From Zygnema cylindricum (Eukaryota; Streptophyta; Zygnematophyceae; Zygnematales; Zygnemataceae): DNA of 64,000 nucleotides. A program made the translations under genes and the position numbers. The stretch covers positions 314,272 to 378,271 of the forward strand of contig JBBHKE010000822.1 of NCBI GenBank assembly GCA_037447655.1. Direction: 5' to 3'. Of the stretch, positions 1 to 9,142 are shown one piece after another. The notes under the pieces are model-generated. The model did no database searches. It was not told the DNA's origin and was given only the letters and a program-made list of their open reading frames with translations. Numbering within the stretch: the stretch's first letter is position 1; every line of letters begins with the position of its first letter.

Positions 1-104
1 GATTCGATTCCTTTTATGGATGACATCTTTATCTCATACCCCTACCCTCTCAATAATGATGTCTAGATCACCCTAGTGAACTGGACTTTCAGAATCACCC
101 CCCA
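1..104. other. Unrecognised edge sequence
   Basis: No family was recognised here. Similarity to the copia relatives in this window begins at about 105, where CTCAACC is shared with the matching part of E3 near 11480. These bases are therefore either the flank that truncates E1 or another insertion that continues left of the window. Confidence 0.4.
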
Positions 105-1704
105 CTCAACCTATCAAAATGCACATGCCCCAACCGCTTATGCCAAATCATCAATTTTGGGACACCAACATAGTAAGCATTCTTCTTTTCATTACTCAGG
201 TTAAGCCTAAACATTCCTTGGCTACCCTTATATGCAGTGAAGTAAACTCCATCCCTATACTTGGCTGTAAAAACTCCCTTTCCAGTAAAAGTATCAAACT
301 CTTTGTCATCTAACACAGATGTAGAAACAAGATTTTTACTCAACTGAGAAATATAAAGCACATCTGAGAAAGTGAGAATAGATGTCTTACCCCCCACTAA
401 GACTTTCAGGTCAAGTGATCCCACTAGATCTGTAGTAATAACTCTCCCATCCCCATACTCTATTTCTACAGTAGGTATTTTCCTTAGCTTAGTGAAGAGG
501 TCCTTGTCACGACACATATGCATGGATGCACCTGAGTCGATGATCCATCCTTCCTGTGGAAATTTCTGAATTGCTCCAAGGGCACACTTTTGTCTCCGAG
601 GGATCTCCTTCTCCTCCAGACTCTTGTCAAAAAAAAGCTCCCCATCCTCCTGAGAGGACTCGTCCTCGGTGTCTTCGTCACCTTTGTGACCAAAAGTACC
701 TTTTTCTTCCCTCCGGAAGAACCCCCTCCTTGGTTCTCTTTGAGCCTCAGCTCCCCCAGCTTGGCACAATCTGTAATAAAGTGCCCTGGCTTTTTGCAAA
801 AATGACATAGGCCCTTTGGGGGCCTCGGTCCTCCAGGTTGGACTCTTTCTCCTTTGTATGGTTTTTTCGGTTCCGGTCTCCACCTGTCCCCTCCGGCGGC
901 TAGAGCTTGAACGCTCTTTCCACCTCCCCTGATCTCCATGGTATTTTCCTGCACAAGTATCATCCTGACCACTGTATTCCACTTCCATGAACTATCAGTC
1001 ATTTCTTGTACTCGGTACACTAAGTTCTCATACTCGTCTGGTAACTTCATGATGAGAGTGTTTACTTTCATTTTCATTGTGCCTGTCCAACCAGCACTTT
1101 CCATCTCCATATACAAACAAGAAAGATCATTGCAATAATCTAACATCTTTCCTCCTTTTTACGTGTAACTCACTAGCTTTTGCTCAACCAACTGGAGCTC
1201 CTAAATGGTAGCAGCTCTACAGATCTCCACCAAATTTTCCCACAACTCCTCGGCCTTGTAAATATTAACGTGAGAGGTGGCCAATGCTTGAGTGAAATGC
1301 CTTAGAATGAAGTTCTTGGCAGCCATGTTTATGTCTTCCCACATTTGAACATCGTTCTCCACTGTCTTCACGGCCGCCGCTTCTGGTGCCATGACAATAG
1401 GGGTGAGGGGTGTCTCCTTCCCTTTCCCCTTTCCGGACACACTGCTGTCACCATCATCTGCCTCCTTCGCGGAAGCAGTCGCTGCTACAGAAAACCTTAC
1501 TCCTCCAAATCCTGGCGGAGTTCCCGAAGGTGGACGTTTCAATTGTCCACTGACGATACCCCAGTATCGTTTTTCACACAAAGCTCCCATCATCATGGCT
1601 TCCCAATAGATGAACCCAGATCCATTAAAAGTGGGCACCCTAGAGGGTGGGCCCATAACCTGCAATTCTGTGTCCTCTATTGAACTACAAAATACAGGAA
1701 GCAT
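105..1704 (-). pseudogene. gag-pol: E1 copia gag-protease-GAG_pre-integrase remnant
   Basis: Ty1/copia polyprotein fragment read on the minus strand. The gag start is ATG 1704-1702, inside the 5' LTR. The reading frame crosses the LTR end into a V-M-G-P-P-S-R segment encoded by the PBS. Gag carries a CCHC zinc knuckle (CHFCKKPGHFITDC, near 760-810), which binds genomic RNA in the family. The retropepsin motif (IIDSGASMHMC, near 510-545) and the WHKRLGH of the integrase zinc-binding region (near 115-150) follow. Integrase core, RT and RNase H are absent because similarity stops at about 105. Breaks seen: an in-frame TAG at 1201-1203, and a frame change near 700, where the gag frame is lost and the protease frame takes over. 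The nearest relatives in the window are E3 and E12. This is a dead copy. Confidence 0.88.
1646..1660 (-). promoter_or_regulatory. E1 primer-binding site (half initiator tRNA-Met type)
   Basis: On the element strand this reads GGTTATGGGCCCACC and directly abuts the LTR end (TTGCA). It is the complement of GGTGGGCCCATAACC, which as I recall it is nucleotides 25-39 of plant initiator tRNA-Met (anticodon arm). Drosophila copia uses the same internal, half-tRNA type of primer site. It is also coding sequence for gag. Confidence 0.8.
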
Positions 1705-2672
1705 CTAGATAGTTCTTAACTAGCCCACTTTAACCCACAACCACTACTGCCCAAAAATTTACACTGACAATTTGATTACACCCCTGTGCAGCTTGGACTC
1801 CCCTGAGTCCGTAGCAAAAAGAATCACTGAAAACGTCCAGCTAGCCGATAAGTTATGAGGCAGTAAAAATGCCAATTTGTACAAATTCTCAAAGGGAGAG
1901 GTGACTGCCTACCAAAATTTTCTAAGTCTTCATTTTCTCTAATAACTTCTATCTATTGAAGTACGGACCAATCAGATTACTGTACCGTACCAAAAAAGGT
2001 ACTACTGCCGGTGTTCTTTTTGTACGGCCTATGTACGACAGGACTATTAAGCGGACGCGTGTCTCCTTTTCACTCGTCCGTACATTCCTAGGAATTCCTA
2101 TGACCGAATGTCATCTCTCCACGTGGCTCCAGGTCTTGCCACGTCACTGAACGCCAAAGTGACTACTCCGGGATTTCGGCGATGATGTGCGCCGTTGGAT
2201 TTGCAGCAAGACGCAATCTTGGCCGTAATAAATACTTGCGCGATATTTATTTCGTTGGCGAAAAAATGCGTGGTATCCGTTTTGAATTGGTGCATTTATA
2301 AAACTGTATCCATGTACGCCGTACACATTTTTAGTTAAATGGATTTGCTCCTTCCTAAATATATATATATATATCTATCACATACTATAGCATTTAGCAT
2401 TGGTCCTAGTCTAGTAGGATAAAGCTGACCACTATCGGCCAGCTTGAGAACCGCAGGTACCGGGATCAAATCCCGGGTCCGTCAGGTATATTTTTAGTAG
2501 CCTTAAAAATATCTGCCTGTTGAACTAAGGCAGCCATGGATCAACCACTCTCTCTATCTTTCAGTGACTACAACAAGTATGGGGGCTAGAGAGAGGAGGT
2601 GTAGGCAAGCTGTCTCTCCTTTTTCTTTTTCTTTTATACTAAAATTTTAAACCTAGAAAATACTCAAGAAAT
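1661..2672 (-). repeat. E1 5' LTR, main part (D-type)
   Basis: Minus-oriented LTR. On the plus strand it begins TGCAATTCTG right after the PBS. The outer end is found beyond E2, at 9128-9142 (TTTCAACA), so its intact length was about 1027 bp with TGTTG...CA termini. E2 inserted 15 bp from its outer end. It contains the gag ATG, the tRNA T-arm-like segment at 2455-2476, several GTAC motifs (1950-2090) and a CCACGTGG G-box near 2118. Confidence 0.85.
2668..2672. other. E2 target-site duplication, left copy (GAAAT)
   Basis: GAAAT lies directly left of the E2 LTR terminus and is repeated exactly at 9123-9127, directly right of the other terminus. A 5-bp duplication is normal for copia integration. 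It proves that E2 is a single undisturbed insertion into the E1 LTR. Confidence 0.93.
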
Positions 2673-3721
2673 TGAAACTCTGAGACCTCTATAAGTCCTC
2701 AGAGTGGACAGCTTCCAAGAAGCCTCTAGGATAATCCTCACCCCTTTGTGTTTAAGAAAAAAATAACTGCCACCCTGGCAGACAAAAACACTGACCACCT
2801 TCACCCCTGTAAAGGCAAGACTCCCGTGAGTCGATAGCAAAAATAATCTTTGAATTTGCTCCCCTGAGTAGTAAGTTATAGAGGGTCAAAGTTGACCTTT
2901 TGTATAGAAGCTCTCGGGGAGAGAGGGTCCTATCTTCTAATTTTTTTAAGTCATATCTCTCTCCCTGACTCTATCTAGTGATGTACGGAACCAATCAAAT
3001 TACACTTCCGTACGCAAAAGTACAGCTGCCGGTGTACTTTATGTATAGACATTGTACGACATGGCCTAAATGTCCACACGTGGAATATCCGGATTCGCTC
3101 CTTTAATCCTCTGAGATGCCACGCTACAATGTTACATCGCCACGTGTTATCCGATGTGGCAATGCCCACAAACCGCCGAATTCTCCTTCCGCGATCTCGG
3201 CGCTAATTCCGGCCGTCCGATTAAACTCGCATTTGATCGTAGCCGTAATAAATACATGAGCGGTATTTGTTTCTCTTACGAAATCAATGCGCGGTATTGA
3301 TTTCTTATCCGTACCGCAATTCGTACTTTTACACTACCATATCTTTGTATCCCGCTAACAGTTATAGTTAAATGATTTATCCTACGTGTACATGTTTAAA
3401 TAATTATAGTACTATATACTACGTAACACTACTTCTAGACTTAACGGCTAAGGCTACCGGCTATCGACTATTTAACGGTCGGCAGGTACTAGGATCAAAT
3501 CCTGTCGCCGGCACATATCTTTTAGTATTTAATCCCTAGACTAATATAAATTTCCCGTAAACCTGAGGATAGCCTAGGTAGCCATGGCTCTAGCTTCCTC
3601 TCCAATTTCTCAGTGACTGCGACAAGTTTGAGAGTTGGAGAGAGAAGTTAGAGGTAGACTGCCTCGGCTTCTTTATTTCTATTCAGACTTAGAAAATACT
3701 TAAAAACCATTAATTTCTACA
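2673..3721 (-). repeat. E2 3' LTR
   Basis: 1049 bp, with plus-strand termini TGAAACTC and TTTCTACA (TG...CA). It matches 8074-9122 in length and sequence. It contains the U3 hairpin (about 3585-3655) and the tRNA T-arm-like segment (3484-3505). Confidence 0.95.
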
Positions 3722-3734
3722 CTCCCCTTATTTT
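3722..3734 (-). promoter_or_regulatory. E2 polypurine tract
   Basis: The minus strand reads AAAATAAGGGGAG immediately before the 3' LTR TG. The same tract precedes the 3' LTRs of E4 and E14, and a variant ending AGGGGAG precedes those of E5 and E13. It is the expected plus-strand DNA priming site. Confidence 0.85.
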
Positions 3735-3735
3735 C

Positions 3736-6700
3736 TTGTCAATCTTTAATTTCAGACCACACTTCTCCCTGCAGAAAATTAGCTTAGGGGAAGGCACAGG
3801 TTCGGTCATCATATCTGCTACAATCTCACTATCTGGTCAGTACTCTAAACTGATTATTTTATTTTCTACCTTCTTTCTAACAAAGCTGAGTCTAATGTCC
3901 ATGTGTTTAGCTTTAAAATGATGTTTAGGATTGGCAGAAATAGCAATTGCTGCCTGATTATCACAAAATATTTTCTGCACACCACTCTTAAGATGACCAA
4001 GTTCACCAAGTAAAGACTTGACCCACATCAAATCTTTTACAGCAGAGCAAGAGGCCATATACTCAGCCTCCATGGTGGACTGAGCAATAACCTTTTGCTG
4101 TTTGCTACTCCAACAGCAAGCCCCATCACCCACATATAATACATATCCAGAAGTGCATCTCCTCATCGGAGCATCACCATAACTAACATCACTCCAAGTA
4201 GTGATGTCAGTATTCTCCCCACCCAAATGCAACCATAGATCCCTAGTTCCTATCAAGTATCTAAGAACTCTCTTAGCTGCCTCCCAATCCTTCTTAGTGG
4301 GAGCATTTAGACTTCTACTCAGCACTCCTACAGCTGCAGCTAAATCCGGCGGGGTACAATTCATAAAATAGATTAGACTTCCCACTACTTGCCTGTAAGG
4401 AATAGTCTGCATGAACTTATGTTTTTCAGGAGATAATTCCTCGTCTAAGACTATGACTCCTTCTTCCTCACTCCCCTCACTTCCTTTCTTCAATTCCATT
4501 GGGGTGGTACAACTATTAGCTTTATCCATTTGAAATTTTTCAAGCATGTTCCCTATTGCTTCCTTTTGAGTCAATCTTATAATTTTTCTTTTTCGGTCTC
4601 TCTCTACTTGAATTCCCAAAATATATTTTGCTTCCCCTATATCCTTCATTTCAAATCTCCCCTTAAGATTGGTTTTCAGTTTATTAATTTTTTCCATTGA
4701 TTTACTTAAAACAAGCAAATCATCAACATAAATTGCAATAAATATAAAACCTTCCTCATCTTCGAAAACATAGATTGAGTGATCTGAGCTGATCCGGATA
4801 TATCCCAGACCGATAAGAAACTCATCAAGCTTCTTATTCCACTGTCGAGGCGCCTGTTTCAAACCATAAAGAGATTTAATCAGCCGGCATACCTTACTCT
4901 CCTCTCCTTCTTCCACAAACCCTTCGGGTTGTCGCATGAAGATCTCCTCTTCCAATTCTCCATGCAAAAAGGTTGTTTTCATGTCCATCTGCTGCACTTC
5001 CATGTCTTTCGTTGCTGCCAGGCTGAGAAGTATGCAGACGGAGGGAAATCTGACCACCGGGGCAAAGGTTTCCTCGTAGTCAATTCCCTCCTTTTGTGTA
5101 AATCCCTTTGCCACTAGTCGGGCCTTGTAGCGCTCGATTGTGTTATCTGGGTTCAGTTTTAATTTGAAAATTCACTTACAACCGATTGGTTTTCGGTTAA
5201 GTGGACAATCCACCAGCTCCCAAGTATTGGCTGCCATAATTGAGGCCATCCCATCATTGATGGCTGTCTTCCACCGATTTCTTTCTGGACAAGTCATCGT
5301 CTCTCCATAAGTTTGAGGTTCATCTTGATGAGATAGTTTTGTTACCTTGTTATTAACCTGTTTTTCTTGCAATCTTTTACAACTTCTCCTTCCCCCTTCA
5401 AAATCTGAGGCCGGAATAGATGGTTCATGTGGATTCTTTCGAACACACTCGGTTTCTCCCCTATCCCTTGATTCCGAATCAATTTCCACCACGTCTTCCG
5501 CTTCGGGTAGAGTTGTCACTAGAGTTTCCACAGCCGAGTCCTTTTTAGTCTGATTTGTACATGCAAGAATGTCATCTTCTCTAAAACGTGGATAGTTAGG
5601 AAGCTCAAAGTCATCGGAATTTTTTGACTCAAATCTGATTTTTACTGACTTTGTATACTTGAAGGGATCCACGGACTTTCTTTCATCCATAACTACTAGA
5701 TGCTTTACTAAGATTATATCTTCCCTTTTTAGATCATAAACTCTATATCATTTAACATCCTCATCATATTCTAATAAGTATCCCGGTTTTCCTTTAGGAT
5801 CTAGCTTCCAATTGGACCGATCAGTATCTAGACTCAATACTTGATTGCCGAAAACCTTCAAGTGAGATATGTTTGGTTTCAGGCCTGTCCATCTCTCATA
5901 AGGTGTTTGATCTTTTATAGCTGAAGTAATAACTCTATTTTTGAGGTAATTAGCACAGTTCATTACTTCTGCCCAAAACCTTTTTCCTATCTTCTTATCT
6001 CACAACATACTTCTGGCACTATCACTTAGTGTTCTATTAAACCTTTCAGATACCCCATTTTGTTCCGGATTTTCTGGAACTATCTTTTGGTGTTGAACCC
6101 CATCTTCCCTCAAAAAATCCTCAAACTGGTTAGAAGTATACTCTCCACCATTGTCACTCCTTACTCTCTTGATTGGAGTTTCATAGAGTTTTTCGCTCCA
6201 TGCTTTATATTGTCTAAAACAATCCTCAGCTTCTGACTTGTTTTTCAAAAAATACACCCGAGAATACCGAGACCAATCATCAGTTATAGTCATCATAAAT
6301 CTCTTCCCCCCCGGTGAGGGAACTCTAGCCGGTCCCCAAATATCTGTGTGTACTAGATCTAGAAGTTTTTCTCCCTTGTAGGTGGCTGTTTTAGGAAAGG
6401 GTAATCTGTGTGCTTTACCTTGAGCACACCCACTACAATCACTTATATCATCACTCTCACTGAACTGAATCCCTTCCACCACTCCCATCTTTTTCATCTC
6501 TCTTAACTTATCTAGATTCACATGCCCAAGCCTCTTATGCCACATCATAATATCATGAACACCAGCATAATAAAGTTTCTTCGTTTCATTACTTAAGATC
6601 AGCTTAAACATCCTATGGCTATCTTTCTAAGCAATGAAATAGACATCGTCCTCAAAACTAGCAGTAAAGACTCCTTCCCTAGTGCTAGTGAAAAAACCCT

Positions 6701-8093
6701 TAGCATCTAATACGGATGTAGAGATAAGGTTTTTGTTCAGCTCCGGAATAAACAATACATCGGAGAATGTTAATATGGATGTCTTTCCTTCTACTAACAC
6801 TTTCAGATCTACCGATCCTACAAGAGTAGTGGTGACTATCCTCCCATCCCCGTACTCTATCTCTACGGTGGGAATCTTTCTTATCTTAGTGAACAGGTGC
6901 CTATCCTTACACATGTGCATTGAGGCACCTGAATCTATAATCCAGCCTGCTTCACCTTTCAATCCACCATAAGCACATTTCTGCCTTCGTGGAATTTCAA
7001 CCTCAGTTTTCGCCTCCAACTCCTCATCCAAAAGGAGCTCATCGTCCTCGTCCTCGGATTCCGCCTCAAGTACCTGTGTGACAAGGGCCTTTTTCTTTCC
7101 TCTCGGGGTACCACCGGTCTGCCCCTCCTTTAACCGAAACTCGGTTAGCTTAGTGCACTCTGCCATATAGTGCCCAGGTTTCTTACAAAAATGACATAAA
7201 CCTTTGGGAGCCCTTGGTCCAAACTCGTCAGCTTGTTTTTTCTGCTCCCTACCCCCATAGTTTCCGACTGGTTTCCAGGAATCCTTGTTCCTCCAATCGG
7301 TCGCTGTTGCCAAAGCTTGGCCACTCTTTCCTCCCCTTCGGATCTCAATCGTATTCTCTCTAACGAGAATCATCCCTACCACTGAGTTCCACATCCACCT
7401 TGAGTCCGGCAAGTCCTGCACACGGTTGACTATGTTCTCGAACTCATCAGGTAACTTCATCAGTAAACAGTTAACCTTTTCTTTTTCACTAAAAACTTTT
7501 CCCGCACTCTCTAGCTCCATGAAGAGTGTAGCAAGCTCATTGCAAAAATCCAACATATTTCCCCATTTGTATACATACTCCTTAACTTTCTGATCAGCCA
7601 ACTGTTGTTGCTGAATCGTACCACTTCGGTACATCTCTATGAGAGCCATCCAAAGATCGGATGCCCTCTCTACTTGCAAATGAGGACATGCAATTCCTTA
7701 AGTGAGATGGCGTAGAATGAAGTGTTTTGCCGCCATATTGTTGAAGTCCCAGGTTTCAGTATCATTTTCCTCATTCCTCGGAATAGGTGATATGAATGCT
7801 AAACCACTTGCTATTGGTGTGGTCGCCTACTTCTCCTTTCCTTTGTCCACCACCTCTCCTTCCTTTGTTTCCTCTGTTGAAGGTGAATCCTCTTTCCTGG
7901 TGAATCTGCTTCCTTTAAACCTTGGAAGAATTCCAAGAATTGATGGACGCCCCAATCGTCCACTCACTATCCCCCAAAACCTTTTTTCCCATAGAGCTCT
8001 TATCATCATACTTTCCCAGTATATGAAGCCAGTTGCATTAAAGATTGGTACCCTAGACGGTGGGCCCATAACCTGAAACTCTGAGACCTCCAT
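3736..8093 (-). pseudogene. gag-pol: E2 copia gag-pol polyprotein, nonsense-only decay
   Basis: Starts at ATG 8093-8091 within the 5' LTR. All coding segments stay in one frame from 8093 down to 3837. Order: gag; knuckle CHFCKKPGHYMAEC (near 7160-7205); protease IIDSGASMHMC (near 6905-6940); integrase zinc region WHKRLGH...CSGC; integrase catalytic parts HTDIWGP, RSDNGGEY and the PEQNGVSERFNRT glutamate region; RT with YVDD (near 4720); RNase H with WSDVSYGD and CDNQAA. The frame is broken only by stops, at 7827-7829, 6627-6629, 6000-6002, 5748-5750, 5172-5174 and 3837-3839. The usual terminal TAG found in E14 has become AAG here (3736-3738). No frameshift was found, so the protein architecture is intact but cannot be translated through. 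Confidence 0.92.
8059..8073 (-). promoter_or_regulatory. E2 primer-binding site
   Basis: Element strand GGTTATGGGCCCACC with zero spacing from the LTR CA. It perfectly complements the remembered initiator tRNA-Met nucleotides 25-39, and it encodes the V-M-G-P-P of gag. Confidence 0.85.
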
Positions 8094-9122
8094 AAGTCCT
8101 CAGAGTGGACAGCTTCCAAGAAGCCTCTATGATAATCCTGACCCCTTTGTGTTTAAGCAAAAAATAACTGCCACCCTGGCAGACAAAAACATTGACCACC
8201 TTCACCCCTGTGAAGGCAAGACTCCCCTGAGTCGATAGCAAAAAGAATCTCTGAATTTGCTTCTTTGAGCAGTAAGTTATAGAGGGTCAACGTTGACCTT
8301 TTGTATAGAAGCTCTCTGGGAGAGAGGGTCCTATCTTTTAATTTTTATAAGTCCTATCTCTCTCACAGACTCTATCTACTGATGTACGCAACCAATGAGA
8401 TTACAGTTTCGTACGCAAAAGTATAGCTGCCGGTGTACTTTATGTACGGACATTGTACGACATGGCCTAAATGTCCACACGTGGAATATCCGGATTCGCT
8501 CCTTTAATCCTCGGAGATGCCGCGCTCCAATATTACATCGCCACGTGTCATCCGATGTGGCGATGCCCACAAACCGCTGAATTCTCCTTTCGCGATCTCG
8601 GCGCTAATTCCGGCTGTCCGATTAAACTCGCATTTGATCGTAGCCGAAAAATATACATGCGCGGTATTTTTTTCTCTTACGAAATCAATGTGCGGTATTG
8701 ATTTCATATCCATACCGCGATTCGTACTTTTACACTACCATATCGTTGTATCCCGTTAACAGTTATATTTAAATGATTTATCCTACGTGTACATGTTTAA
8801 ATAATTATCGTACTATATACTACGTAACACTACTTCTAGACTTAACGGCTAAGGCTACCGGCTATCGACTATCTGACGGCCGATAGGTACCAGGATCAAA
8901 TCCTGTCGCCGGCACATATCTTTTAGTAATTAATCCCTAGACTAATATAAATTTTCCCTAAACCTGAGGATAGCCTAGGTAGCCATGGCTCTAGCTTCCT
9001 CTCCAATTTCTCAGTGACTGCGACAAGTTTGAGAGTTGGAGAGAGAAGTTAGAGGTAGACTGTCTCGGCTTCTTTATTTCTATTCAGACCTAGAAAATTC
9101 TTAAAAACCATTAATTTCTACA
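8074..9122 (-). repeat. E2 5' LTR with gag start codon
   Basis: 1049 bp, the partner of 2673-3721. It holds the gag ATG at 8093-8091, 20 bases inside its inner end. A TATA-like sequence lies near 8303-8312 (CTATACAAAAGG on the element strand). A GTAC cluster lies at 8380-8462, CCACGTG near 8541, the T-arm-like segment at 8885-8906 and the long hairpin at 8989-9054. Confidence 0.95.
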
Positions 9123-9127
9123 GAAAT
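9123..9127. other. E2 target-site duplication, right copy (GAAAT)
   Basis: Exact repeat of 2668-2672. Removing E2 and one copy of this repeat rejoins the E1 LTR. Confidence 0.93.
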
Positions 9128-9142
9128 CTATTAATTTCAACA
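9128..9142 (-). repeat. E1 5' LTR, outer 15 bp
   Basis: CTATTAATTTCAACA completes the E1 LTR on the far side of E2. Its outer end CAACA is the inverse of TGTTG. It abuts E3 RNase H coding sequence, which places E1 as an insertion into E3. The E1 duplication cannot be tested because the left end of E1 is outside the window or lost. Confidence 0.75.

Larger units (their letters stand above)
2673..9122 (-). mobile_element. E2, complete Ty1/copia element (B-type LTRs)
   Basis: A structurally complete 6450-bp element on the minus strand: 1049-bp LTR at each end, PBS, gag-pol body, purine tract and a perfect GAAAT target duplication. Domain order on the minus strand is gag, zinc knuckle, protease, integrase, RT, RNase H, which is the copia order. 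A hand comparison of the first 225 bases of the two LTRs shows about 13 differences, so the insertion is not recent. It sits inside the LTR of E1, which itself sits inside E3. Confidence 0.95.

Noticed and set aside
8885-8906. A tRNA gene in the LTRs, suggested by the T-arm-like hairpin and B-box-like GGATCAAATCC
   Set aside because: No matching acceptor stem, D arm or anticodon arm could be assembled around it. It recurs at the same place in every LTR of the related types, so it is part of the LTR.
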